Source: a virus
DNA: 21,662 nt
Reading direction: 5' to 3' (one strand)
Virus record (IMG/VR): IMGVR_UViG_3300008450_000535
Coordinates: 1 to 21,662 of that record
Positions 7,625 to 13,257 of the stretch are shown here, in pieces. Made by a program: the position numbers and the translations under genes. The notes beneath the pieces were generated by a model. It searched no databases. It was not told the DNA's origin and was given only the letters and a program-made list of their open reading frames with translations. How positions within the stretch are numbered: position 1 is the first letter of the stretch; the number at the start of each line of letters is the position of its first letter.

Positions 7625-7810
7625 ATGGGAAGACCAGTATTATCACCGACACAAGTTCGTAGAATTAAAATGTTATTGGAAACGGGTGAATATACCCACA
7701 AGCAAATAGCAGAAAAATACAAAGTATCACGAACACAAATTACCAAAATCAATATCGGGTTGAAGAACCCTATGGATAAAAACGGAAGGTGGGGAGACAT
7801 AGAGCTCTAA
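7625..7810 (+). CDS. Small helix-turn-helix DNA-binding protein
   Basis: The 61-residue protein is almost entirely one helix-turn-helix unit. LSPTQVRRIKMLLETGEYTH forms the first helices, KQIAEKYKVSRTQITKINIG contains the turn (I-A-E-K-Y-x-V-S-R) and the recognition helix, and the rest is a short tail. It probably binds DNA as a regulator or as part of the replication or packaging machinery. The same pattern appears in the N-terminus of the protein encoded at 12222-12605, so the two are likely paralogues. It sits just upstream of the AT-rich hairpin region and the helicase promoter, which would make that region a natural binding target, although this is inference. Confidence 0.7.
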   Translation: MGRPVLSPTQVRRIKMLLETGEYTHKQIAEKYKVSRTQITKINIGLKNPMDKNGRWGDIEL

Positions 7811-7832
7811 CCAAAAGTCCTAAAGGATTTAT

Positions 7833-7893
7833 TATCATTTAACAATATAAATGATATTATTTTTTTTTCTTATGAAAAGAAAAATAATATCAT
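7833..7893 (+). promoter_or_regulatory. AT-rich nested inverted repeats before the helicase gene
   Basis: Two hairpins compete for the same bases. Bases 7833-7841 pair perfectly with 7848-7856 (9 bp, loop ACAATA). Bases 7851-7868 pair with 7876-7893 (18 bp with one G-T, loop CTTATGA). The segment 7851-7856 is used by both, so only one can form at a time. This can be an attenuator or anti-attenuator for the helicase transcript, an AT-rich unwinding element of a replication origin, or a protein-binding palindrome. Confidence 0.6.
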
Positions 7894-7917
7894 ATTGTAT
7901 AATGTAAATAATAAACC

Positions 7918-7949
7918 TTTGGAAATCTAAAAAAAAAGTTTTAACTTTG
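7918..7949 (+). promoter_or_regulatory. Bacteroidota-type promoter for the helicase operon
   Basis: TTTG at 7918-7921, a 20-base spacer and TAACTTTG at 7942-7949 match the -33 TTTG / -7 TAnnTTTG consensus of the main Bacteroidota sigma factor. The helicase ATG follows five bases after the -7 box, so the transcript would be nearly leaderless. Confidence 0.75.
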
Positions 7950-7954
7950 ACGAT

Positions 7955-9154
7955 ATGATAAAAGATTTTGAGAATAAGATGTTGAAATCCATTTTCAACA
8001 AACCCAGTATTCTAATCAAGAATATTGAATACATTACCCGTGATGAAATATTTGTTGAAAAGTATAACAAATATATTCTTCAACACATTATAGAATATTA
8101 CGGAAAGTATAATGAAGTCCCAAGTATAGATTTCGTTTGTGATATGATTATCAACGAAGGTGTTGCTCCACAGATTACTAAAATCTGTATAGACCATCTG
8201 TTATTGGTAATTGAACCAATAGAACTTACCGAAGGTGAAATGTCTTATTTGGAAGACAACATCAAAAAAAGATTGAAGGACAATATTGTTTCCAAAACAG
8301 CGAACAAGATTGAAAAACTTTCAACTGAAGAATTGGAAAAGGTAATTGAAGATGTGAATAATCTTCAACAGGAAAATCCAAACTACGAAACCATATACCT
8401 TTGGGAAGAACTTGTGGAAGAAACAAGACAACCAATTCCAACCAAATTGGAATTGATTGATGAATATGGAATAGCAAAAGGTGAATTGGGATTGTTGTTG
8501 GCAGGAACAGGTGTGGGTAAATCCGTATTTCTAACCTATCTGGCAAATAATTTTATGTTGGGTGGATACAAGACATTACACATAGTATTTGAGGGTCATA
8601 GAAACACTTATTTAAGAGCACACAGAACCAAACTTGGTAGTCCTTCAACGGAAGATTTACGAAGGGGAAAGACAATTTCCAACCTTCGTTTAGTCCAAAT
8701 GAAATCAAACAACACAACAACCAAAGATATTGAAGCTCTAATCAATAACACAATTCAAGATGGTTTTATTCCCGATGTGATTGTATTGGATTATGTGGAT
8801 TGTTTGGTTGGTTCTAACAAAAAGGAAATATGGCAGAATGATATTTCAATCGTAAATGAATTGGAACACATCAGTCAAAAGTATAACATCGCATTATGGT
8901 CTGCCGTTCAAGCAAACCGAAGTGGTATAAACAAAGAATTATCTATTGAAAACATTTCAGGTTCAATATCTAAAGCACAAAAAGCATCGTTCATCTTGGC
9001 TTTAACCAGAAGTCCCGAACAAGAAGAACAGAACCGAGCAACGATGTCTGTAATCAAAAACAGATTTGGTGTAAAAAGAAGTTCGTATAATTGTGTGTGG
9101 GTTCCAGCTGAAATGAAGATTGAACTACCTATTAAAGAAAAACCTTTATTATGA
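7955..9154 (+). CDS. Replicative DNA helicase (DnaB-type)
   Basis: This 399-residue ATPase should unwind the phage replication fork as a hexamer. The N-terminal ~100 residues are helical and resemble a DnaB N-terminal domain (FNKPSILIKNIEYITRDEIF, then YGKYNEVPSIDFVCDMI). The RecA-like core begins near residue 165. It has GELGLLLAGTGVGKS with Walker A at 183-190, the following IVFEGHR with the catalytic-type Glu at about 213, Walker B VIVLDYVD at 275-282, the motif-III-like ALWSAVQANRSG at 313-324, and the DNA-contact and arginine-finger region near VIKNRFGVKRS at 366-376. There is no zinc finger or primase domain, so priming must come from elsewhere. It has its own Bacteroidota-type promoter and overlaps the next gene by ATGA. 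Confidence 0.88.
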   Translation: MIKDFENKMLKSIFNKPSILIKNIEYITRDEIFVEKYNKYILQHIIEYYGKYNEVPSIDFVCDMIINEGVAPQITKICIDHLLLVIEPIELTEGEMSYLEDNIKKRLKDNIVSKTANKIEKLSTEELEKVIEDVNNLQQENPNYETIYLWEELVEETRQPIPTKLELIDEYGIAKGELGLLLAGTGVGKSVFLTYLANNFMLGGYKTLHIVFEGHRNTYLRAHRTKLGSPSTEDLRRGKTISNLRLVQMKSNNTTTKDIEALINNTIQDGFIPDVIVLDYVDCLVGSNKKEIWQNDISIVNELEHISQKYNIALWSAVQANRSGINKELSIENISGSISKAQKASFILALTRSPEQEEQNRATMSVIKNRFGVKRSSYNCVWVPAEMKIELPIKEKPLL

Positions 9155-9354
9155 ATATTATAGAAAGATGGTTCAATAGACACGATGTGTCTTCAACCAA
9201 AAGAAAAATGAAAGAATGGGAAACTGATAATGTCTATGAAATGTTTAAGGAAGTTTTTGGAAGAGAACTAACCCGTGATGAAAAAGACGAAGTGATGTTT
9301 TATTTATTAAATGAAGATAAGATACAGAAAAACGAAGAATATGAATATATTTAA
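9151..9354 (+). CDS. Small charged protein coupled to the helicase gene
   Basis: The ATG lies inside the helicase stop (ATGA). The 67-residue product is highly charged and helical (RWFNRHDVSSTKRKMKEWET, then ELTRDEKDEVMFYLLNEDKI) and ends in an acidic EEYEYI. There is no known motif. Translational coupling hints that it works with the helicase, for instance as a loader or modulator, but nothing in the residues proves it. Confidence 0.65.
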   Translation: MNIIERWFNRHDVSSTKRKMKEWETDNVYEMFKEVFGRELTRDEKDEVMFYLLNEDKIQKNEEYEYI

Positions 9355-9358
9355 TGGT

Positions 9359-9432
9359 AAGGGGGGTTTGCTTTCTAATAGTGTTCCCATATACTATTTT
9401 TATTCGTTTGTCCTTAATATTTGACCCCCCTT
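9359..9432 (+). promoter_or_regulatory. Structured intergenic RNA element closed by a G6/C6 stem
   Basis: AAGGGGGGT at 9359-9367 pairs with ACCCCCCTT at 9424-9432, followed by more T. The enclosed ~56 bases contain an inner hairpin (AATAGT at 9377-9382 with ACTATT at 9393-9398) and a single-stranded T-rich arm. The closing stem plus T-run could end transcription, but the large structured loop is unlike a simple terminator and may be a leader regulating the zinc-finger gene that starts 16 bases later. Confidence 0.55.
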
Positions 9433-9447
9433 TTTAATTCAACGAAG

Positions 9448-9774
9448 ATGGAACTAAATGAAGATGATGAATTATTAGTTAGAAGGAAGCGTGTTGATGA
9501 ATACGGGGAATGGGAATACGAATGTAGGTATTGTGAAAGATGGCTCCCCAAATCAAAGTTTAGGGGGTGTGTTGATTACATAGATGCCTATGGTAATTGT
9601 TTAATGTGTAAGAATTGTATTGCGTCAAAAGGACAAAGAACCCAAAAAGAAAATATGAATAAGGAAGTGAAACTAATGTTGAATAACTTAAATTATGATA
9701 CATCAGGGGAAATACCGATTTGGATACAATTTCACCAACGACATAACTTATCAATAAAAAACACGGACAACTAA
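9448..9774 (+). CDS. Small zinc-finger protein
   Basis: With the ATG at 9448 (a TTG at 9421 lies inside the preceding stem) the protein has 108 residues. It holds a C-x2-C pair (YECRYCERW) with LPKSKF right after it, and a second cluster, NCLMCKNCIASKG (C-x2-C-x2-C), about 27 residues later. The pattern C-x2-C-x(4)-P-x-x-x-F ... Y-x-x-C-x-x-C is a zinc-binding knuckle known from phage proteins related to recombination endonuclease VII and HNH-type nucleases, but no His/Asn catalytic set follows. It is therefore probably a DNA- or protein-binding zinc finger and not an active nuclease. The N-terminus is acidic (ELNEDDE). It lies between helicase and terminase genes, in the DNA-handling part of the window. 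Confidence 0.65.
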   Translation: MELNEDDELLVRRKRVDEYGEWEYECRYCERWLPKSKFRGCVDYIDAYGNCLMCKNCIASKGQRTQKENMNKEVKLMLNNLNYDTSGEIPIWIQFHQRHNLSIKNTDN

Positions 9775-9784
9775 TATTTATAGT
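9772..9784 (+). promoter_or_regulatory. TAATATTTATAGT motif before the membrane-protein gene
   Basis: This variant of the TATATTTATAG motif lies two bases before the ATG at 9787 and follows ACAAC, as the related element at 13547-13568 does at a greater distance. It could be a phage-specific promoter -7 element or part of the ribosome-binding region. Confidence 0.3.
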
Positions 9785-9786
9785 TT

Positions 9787-10068
9787 ATGAATGAAGTAAT
9801 AACGACTGGTATAATTGGTTTTCTTTCAACGATAGTAGGATACATCGTTGGTAATAGAAAAACCAAGGCAGAGGCAAACAGATTGGAAATTGAAAATGTT
9901 AAAGAAGTAATATCTGTTTATACAAATGCGATAAATGACTTGAAGGCTGAAGTCAAAGAATTAAAATCACAATTAGAAAAATACCAATCCCATATTGAAA
10001 AATTGGAAAAGGAGCTCTATTCTTTTAGAAGTGATATGAACCCTGAACTAAAACGAAACGCATTATGA
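9787..10068 (+). CDS. Membrane-anchored coiled-coil protein
   Basis: A 93-residue protein with one N-terminal membrane segment (VITTGIIGFLSTIVGYIVG, about residues 4-22), a basic stop-transfer patch (NRKTK), and then a continuous coiled coil from about 30 to 82 (DLKAEVKELKSQLEKYQSHI with Leu/Ile at a and d positions). The C-terminus should lie in the cytoplasm by the positive-inside rule. This layout is shared by some spanins and by phage membrane proteins that alter the host envelope. Without a lysis enzyme nearby a lysis role is not shown. It overlaps the next gene by ATGA. Confidence 0.7.
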   Translation: MNEVITTGIIGFLSTIVGYIVGNRKTKAEANRLEIENVKEVISVYTNAINDLKAEVKELKSQLEKYQSHIEKLEKELYSFRSDMNPELKRNAL

Positions 10069-10367
10069 TTGATAATGTAGAAGATATTGAAGTGGGTGAA
10101 TTGTTTAACCTATCTGTTGAAGACAGGAAAAGGGTAATACAAGCAGGGGTTGATGTATTGTTCCAAGAAATCATCATCACCGCACAGATGACGGATATAT
10201 TACCATCGCAGTTGTTAAATAACACACTAGCGAATATAGAACAACAAATCAAGTATCACACCGAAAACGACAACTATGAAATGTGTTATTATTTCACAGA
10301 AGTATTTTGGGAAGCAAATAAACGATTAGAAGATTTAAGAAAGCAAAACGGAAATGTGTTCTTGTAA
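10065..10367 (+). CDS. Hypothetical helical protein
   Basis: This 100-residue acidic protein is predicted to be all-helical (SVEDRKRVIQAGVDVLFQEI, then NYEMCYYFTEVFWEANKRLE). There is no membrane segment and no motif I recognise. It is joined to the coiled-coil gene upstream by ATGA and overlaps the following small gene by 14 bases, so it is part of the same compact operon that leads into the small terminase. Confidence 0.65.
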   Translation: MIDNVEDIEVGELFNLSVEDRKRVIQAGVDVLFQEIIITAQMTDILPSQLLNNTLANIEQQIKYHTENDNYEMCYYFTEVFWEANKRLEDLRKQNGNVFL

Positions 10368-10536
10368 GCAGACCCCATTACAGAAGGTAGAAGGAAGGAT
10401 TGCCAGTCGTGGTTGGGGCAACATCGCAAATAGTGAATTGCGTTTAATAGACCAATTCATATTTAGTAAATTAGGGGTATTACCTTCAACCCAAGAAGAA
10501 AGAATTGAAATGTATGGAACAGCCAAATCAAAATGA
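10354..10536 (+). CDS. Small hypothetical protein before the small terminase
   Basis: A 60-residue frame from ATG 10354 overlaps both neighbours (14 bases upstream, 23 bases downstream). The chain (VEGRIASRGWGNIANSELRL, then FIFSKLGVLPSTQEERIEMY) reads like a compact helical protein, and its composition matches the neighbours, so I consider it real. No function is recognised. Overlap with the small terminase start suggests coupled translation. Confidence 0.55.
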   Translation: MCSCKQTPLQKVEGRIASRGWGNIANSELRLIDQFIFSKLGVLPSTQEERIEMYGTAKSK

Positions 10537-10960
10537 TAAACCAAAAAGCAGACAGGGTAATTATGTCTATTCAAGGGAAGCCAAGAACAGACATTCAACT
10601 ATCCAAAAGCAGAATTGTATTATCAATAAACTAGCCGAAGGTAAATCGGTAAAACAGGCAACCAAGTTATGCGGCTGTAGTGATGTTTCATACTACAGGT
10701 GGAAGAAGTATGACGAAGAGTTTAAGGACAAGATTGAAGAATATTTCCAAATTGAATTAGAACAGGCAGAAGAAATATTAAAACAATCTTTAGCGGAAAA
10801 TCCAAACCTGCTCCAATTCTTCTTAAAACACAGACACCCCGAATACAAGGTCAAGCAATCAATAGAATTGAACCACACAGGTTTAGACAAAATTGAAGTC
10901 CGTGTTATACTACCCGACAATTACCAAGATACTACCCCTGATGAACCTGAAGTTCTTTGA
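10514..10960 (+). CDS. Terminase small subunit-like protein
   Basis: From ATG 10514 (a TTG three codons earlier is less likely) the product is 148 residues. A basic N-terminus is followed by a helix-turn-helix (KLAEGKSVKQATKLCGCSDV then SYYRWKKYDEEFKDK, about residues 35-70), where 'A-x-x-x-x-G-x-S-x-x-x-x-Y-R-W' is typical of phage small-terminase HTH domains. A helix rich in Glu (FQIELEQAEEILKQSL) and NPNLLQFFLKHRHPEYKVKQ follow; 'N-P-x-L-x-x-F-x-L-K-x-R-x-P-x-x-Y' is a signature of Bacteroidota phage small terminases just before the C-terminal segment. It should bind the packaging site and recruit the large subunit. The large subunit is 2.6 kb further on, separated by the small-gene cassette, which is unusual. 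A terminator follows the gene. Confidence 0.7.
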   Translation: MEQPNQNDKPKSRQGNYVYSREAKNRHSTIQKQNCIINKLAEGKSVKQATKLCGCSDVSYYRWKKYDEEFKDKIEEYFQIELEQAEEILKQSLAENPNLLQFFLKHRHPEYKVKQSIELNHTGLDKIEVRVILPDNYQDTTPDEPEVL

Positions 10961-11000
10961 TTACTGCTATTGTTAAAAACTGGTTCTACGGGATAGATAA

Positions 11001-11033
11001 AAAGGAAGGTGTAAAAAACCTTCCTTTTTTTTT
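11001..11033 (+). terminator. Rho-independent terminator
   Basis: GGAAGGT at 11004-11010 pairs with ACCTTCC at 11018-11024, extended by A/T pairs (11001-11003 with 11025-11027), and is followed by a T-run to 11033. It ends the transcript that includes the small terminase and marks the left border of the small-gene cassette. Confidence 0.9.
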
Positions 11034-11041
11034 GTAATATA

Positions 11042-11073
11042 TTTGGCAGTTTCAATAATTCGCCGTTTCTTTG
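11042..11073 (+). promoter_or_regulatory. Bacteroidota-type promoter 1 of the cassette
   Basis: TTTG at 11042-11045, a 20-base spacer and TTTCTTTG at 11066-11073 (first A of TAnnTTTG replaced by T). The -33 side is extended as TTTGGCAGTTTC, a pattern shared with the other cassette promoters. The ATG at 11078 follows after four bases. Confidence 0.65.
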
Positions 11074-11077
11074 TGGT

Positions 11078-11353
11078 ATGGAAAACAACACACTTACCCA
11101 AATGACTAACGAACAGAAACAGCACATTATGAAAATCGTTGGAAAATACACAGATGGTATTAAATACAATATGGAAATCATCTACAGCGAAGACACTAGT
11201 GGTTGGTTGGATATGCCAATTTTCTACGGGGTTGTATCATCTTTGGACGAACAGGAAGAATACTATTACAAGAACATAAACACTATGGAAGATTATTTCA
11301 ATTTTGTTGAAACCCTTGATGCCGAGTATAACCTTATTGGAATGAAAAAATAA
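11078..11353 (+). CDS. Small acidic cassette protein 1, unknown function
   Basis: A 91-residue acidic protein with a Thr/Gln-rich N-terminus, a middle part with strands (GIKYNMEIIYSEDTSGWLDM, PIFYGVVSS) and a helix-rich end (TMEDYFNFVETLDAEYNLIG). There is no cysteine, signal peptide or membrane segment. I do not recognise the family. It is driven by its own promoter four bases upstream, and the next cassette promoter overlaps its stop codon region, so it may be transcribed alone. Acidic small proteins of this kind are common among early phage inhibitors of host systems, but here this is only a suggestion. Confidence 0.65.
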   Translation: MENNTLTQMTNEQKQHIMKIVGKYTDGIKYNMEIIYSEDTSGWLDMPIFYGVVSSLDEQEEYYYKNINTMEDYFNFVETLDAEYNLIGMKK

Positions 11354-11354
11354 T

Positions 11355-11385
11355 TTTGGCAGTATCAAAATAATCAGTATCTTTG
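11355..11385 (+). promoter_or_regulatory. Bacteroidota-type promoter 2 of the cassette
   Basis: TTTG at 11355-11358, a 19-base spacer and TATCTTTG at 11378-11385 match the consensus well. The block TTGGCAGTATCAAAA at 11356-11370 is repeated exactly at 12951-12965 in promoter 4 of the cassette. The ATG at 11390 follows after four bases. Confidence 0.8.
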
Positions 11386-11389
11386 TATT

Positions 11390-11644
11390 ATGAATTACGG
11401 ACTAATCACTAAAAAAAGGTTTAACACCAACAGAGCAAAAAGTATTATTGCTAATACTTTGACTACAACCAAAACATCTATGGATAATCATAGTGAATTA
11501 CAGAAAGAATGCCGACACAATATCTATATGGATTTTGGTTGGACTAAAGGTTCTGTTGGTTTCGTAAATGAAAAAATGACTTTTATTATTAGGGAAATGT
11601 TGGTAAATATCACAGGTGGAATTGACCCTGAATTACCATTCTAA
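11390..11644 (+). CDS. Small cassette protein 2, unknown function
   Basis: An 84-residue protein with a basic, Thr-rich N-terminal half (LITKKRFNTNRAKSIIANTL) and a C-terminal half with predicted strands and a helix (GWTKGSVGFVNEKMTFIIRE). No membrane segment or catalytic motif is seen, and I do not recognise it. It has its own promoter, and a further promoter-like element begins six bases after its stop. Confidence 0.6.
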   Translation: MNYGLITKKRFNTNRAKSIIANTLTTTKTSMDNHSELQKECRHNIYMDFGWTKGSVGFVNEKMTFIIREMLVNITGGIDPELPF

Positions 11645-11649
11645 AATAA

Positions 11650-11680
11650 TTTTACAACATAAATTATTTTCGTATATTTA
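11650..11680 (+). promoter_or_regulatory. TTTTACAACATAAA element with TATATTTA box
   Basis: TTTT at 11650-11653, 19 bases and TATATTTA at 11673-11680 resemble a promoter with a changed -7 box (TAnnTTTA). The 14 bases TTTTACAACATAAA at 11650-11663 recur exactly at 13543-13556 before the large terminase gene. In both places they are followed by YTATWTT. The ATG of the next gene is at 11686. Confidence 0.45.
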
Positions 11681-11685
11681 TTAGT

Positions 11686-12225
11686 ATGGGAACAAAAGCG
11701 ATTTTCAAGATATACAACAACAATAAGTTTGTAATCGGTTCTTGGGTTAAACACGATGGGGGGGTGAATACAACATCTATATTCCCCTATTTCCTGAAGA
11801 ACCTAAAGTATGATGTGGATAAGAAATCCATTTACGACACAATCAACCAGTTCATCGCAGACAACAACTATGGTGTGATGTTCGGGGATAAGAAGAAACC
11901 ATTTTCAAGACAGACCACAGATGAAGGTATGACCGAATGTGAAGTTCTATTTTGGGATATTCCTTTAGGTGAAAAGAAATTGATGAATGAAGGTGTATGG
12001 GCTGAATACACTTATGAAGTTCGTTTCAGTAGTGATAAGGTTAAAATCACAATCAACTATAATGGAAACGAAAAGACCTACGAATTAAAGGGGTATTGGA
12101 ATACCACAACAATCGTTAAGATTGTTGGTGATGTAAATAAGTGGGTTGATGATATTGAATACGGATTAAACGATTGTGATTGTAAAGATGAAAAACCCCC
12201 AATAGAAAGGAAAGAAACAATATGA
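11686..12225 (+). CDS. Cassette protein 3, unknown function
   Basis: With 179 residues this is the largest product of the cassette. It starts with MGTKAIFKIYNNNKFVIGSW, a strand-rich beginning, has a helical middle (SIYDTINQFIADNNYGVMFG) and two further strand groups (EYTYEVRFSSDKVKITINYN, then KTYELKGYW), and ends in an acidic, Cys-containing tail (GLNDCDCKDEK). It looks like a compact alpha/beta or beta-sandwich cytoplasmic protein. I do not recognise the family. It is preceded by the TTTTACAACATAAA element and not by a canonical TTTG/TAnnTTTG promoter, so its expression time may differ from that of its neighbours. It overlaps the following HTH gene by ATGA. Confidence 0.65.
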   Translation: MGTKAIFKIYNNNKFVIGSWVKHDGGVNTTSIFPYFLKNLKYDVDKKSIYDTINQFIADNNYGVMFGDKKKPFSRQTTDEGMTECEVLFWDIPLGEKKLMNEGVWAEYTYEVRFSSDKVKITINYNGNEKTYELKGYWNTTTIVKIVGDVNKWVDDIEYGLNDCDCKDEKPPIERKETI

Positions 12226-12605
12226 GAGGCTCAAGCAAACTAACAGAACAACAGGTTCAGGAAATTAAAAGATTATTCGCAACAACTATGATGTGTGATG
12301 GCGACATCGCAGAAATGTATGGTGTATCAAGACCGCACATAAACGCAATCCGTAATGGAAAGCATTACCAAGACATTCCAAATCATTTAAGGGGTTTTAC
12401 GACAACGCACACGATGATTGATGGTTATGACTATTCATCAGGAGTTCGTCCCGTAGAAACGAATTATGATACGAAATATTTGATTATACACTACATCAAC
12501 GATGAAGTATTCCACGAGTGCGGAACATTCTATAATGAAGCACCTGATTACGATACTTTAAGGGATAGACACGACCACTTTGTAAAACGATTTGTAAGGA
12601 AATGA
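12222..12605 (+). CDS. Helix-turn-helix protein of the cassette
   Basis: A 127-residue protein whose N-terminal ~50 residues are a helix-turn-helix (LTEQQVQEIKRLFATTMMCD, then GDIAEMYGVSRPHINAIRNG). The same plan, L-x3-Q-V-x2-I-K ... I-A-E-x-Y-x-V-S-R-x2-I-x2-I, is found in the 61-residue protein encoded at 7625-7810. The C-terminal ~70 residues (TKYLIIHYINDEVFHECGTF, then DTLRDRHDHFVKRFVRK) form a separate strand-plus-helix part of unknown role, perhaps for dimerisation or ligand binding. It could regulate the cassette promoters, which share an extended -33 motif. The ATG overlaps the upstream stop, and its own stop overlaps the next small gene. Confidence 0.7.
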   Translation: MRGSSKLTEQQVQEIKRLFATTMMCDGDIAEMYGVSRPHINAIRNGKHYQDIPNHLRGFTTTHTMIDGYDYSSGVRPVETNYDTKYLIIHYINDEVFHECGTFYNEAPDYDTLRDRHDHFVKRFVRK

Positions 12606-12733
12606 AAATACCAAGACAACGAAAGAAGGGACACCATAGAAGAAAGGATAGGGTATTCATTATCCTTCAAGCGATAGAATGGTCTATCCAATTACAGAAC
12701 CAGTTAGGAAATATTATTTTTTATCAAAAATAG
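12602..12733 (+). CDS. Very small basic protein
   Basis: A 43-residue frame opens at an ATGA overlap with the HTH gene. Its N-terminus is strongly basic (MKIPRQRKKGHHRRKD), followed by an amphipathic helix (VFIILQAIEWSIQLQNQLGN). The overlap and gene density support it as a real gene, and a gap would otherwise remain here. It could bind nucleic acid through the basic patch. The TAG is directly followed by the next promoter. Confidence 0.5.
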   Translation: MKIPRQRKKGHHRRKDRVFIILQAIEWSIQLQNQLGNIIFYQK

Positions 12734-12765
12734 TTTGGTGGTGTGAAAACTTATCCGTAATTTTG
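12734..12765 (+). promoter_or_regulatory. Bacteroidota-type promoter 3 of the cassette
   Basis: TTTG at 12734-12737, a 20-base spacer and TAATTTTG at 12758-12765. A 24-base block at 12746-12769 that includes the -7 box is repeated without a mismatch at 12962-12985 in the next promoter. The ATG at 12773 follows after seven bases. Confidence 0.8.
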
Positions 12766-12772
12766 TATCGTT

Positions 12773-12949
12773 ATGGAAAACAATAAAAAAGTAATAATGA
12801 CTGAAACCGAATTGTCGGTTATTGGAATGATTTTTCAAGATTACGGAAAGGTAATTGAAGAAACTTATGTTTGGAATGATGAAGAATGGAACGCTTACCA
12901 ATCCATCGTAAAATACCTAAAAGAAAAACAATATATTTGTGAAATATAA
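12773..12949 (+). CDS. Small cassette protein 5, unknown function
   Basis: A 58-residue protein read from an ATG seven bases after a good promoter -7 box. It starts with MENNKKVIMTETELSVIGMI and continues with an acidic helix (YVWNDEEWNAYQSIVKYLKE) and ends in KQYICEI. The gene is short but fully framed by two promoters, so I regard it as real. A small helical bundle is likely; no family is recognised. Confidence 0.65.
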   Translation: MENNKKVIMTETELSVIGMIFQDYGKVIEETYVWNDEEWNAYQSIVKYLKEKQYICEI

Positions 12950-12981
12950 TTTGGCAGTATCAAAACTTATCCGTAATTTTG
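12950..12981 (+). promoter_or_regulatory. Bacteroidota-type promoter 4 of the cassette
   Basis: TTTG at 12950-12953, a 20-base spacer and TAATTTTG at 12974-12981. The left half matches promoter 2 (15 bases), the right half matches promoter 3 (24 bases), so it looks like a hybrid of the two. The ATG at 12989 follows after seven bases. Confidence 0.82.
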
Positions 12982-12988
12982 TATCATA

Positions 12989-13198
12989 ATGAAAACGATA
13001 TTCATAGACTACCCGACCAACTATTCTTTTAAGACAAAGAAAACTTTTGCTTCCAACGAAGAAAGAACCAAATATCTACATCAGGTATTGCGTAGAAATA
13101 AGGTTGAAAGTCCCTGCCACGATTATAGTGATTATGTGGTTGAAAGTGCCGATAAGTTAGGTTGTTATGATACTGAATATTGGTGTGTAGGTTCTTAA
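12989..13198 (+). CDS. Small cassette protein 6, unknown function
   Basis: A 69-residue protein with MKTIFIDYPTNYSFKTKKTF at its start, a helical middle (SNEERTKYLHQVLRRNKVES) and three Cys in the C-terminal half (PCHDYSDY, LGCYDTEYWCVGS). The Cys spacing does not form a recognisable zinc site. There is no membrane segment and I do not recognise a family. It has its own promoter on the left, and the next promoter begins seven bases after its stop, so it is probably expressed alone. Confidence 0.65.
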   Translation: MKTIFIDYPTNYSFKTKKTFASNEERTKYLHQVLRRNKVESPCHDYSDYVVESADKLGCYDTEYWCVGS

Positions 13199-13205
13199 AA
13201 AAAGA

Positions 13206-13237
13206 TTTGGTAGTATAAAAAAGATTTACTAACTTTG
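13206..13237 (+). promoter_or_regulatory. Bacteroidota-type promoter 5 of the cassette
   Basis: TTTG at 13206-13209, a 20-base spacer and TAACTTTG at 13230-13237, with the extended left part TTTGGTAGTATA. The ATG at 13258 lies 20 bases downstream, leaving a short A-rich leader (GACAAAACAAATAAGAT). Confidence 0.82.
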
Positions 13238-13257
13238 TAAGACAAAACAAATAAGAT

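Noticed and set aside
9448-9774. Active HNH or endonuclease VII enzyme
   Set aside because: The zinc knuckles fit, but the catalytic His/Asp/Asn set of these nucleases is not seen after them.
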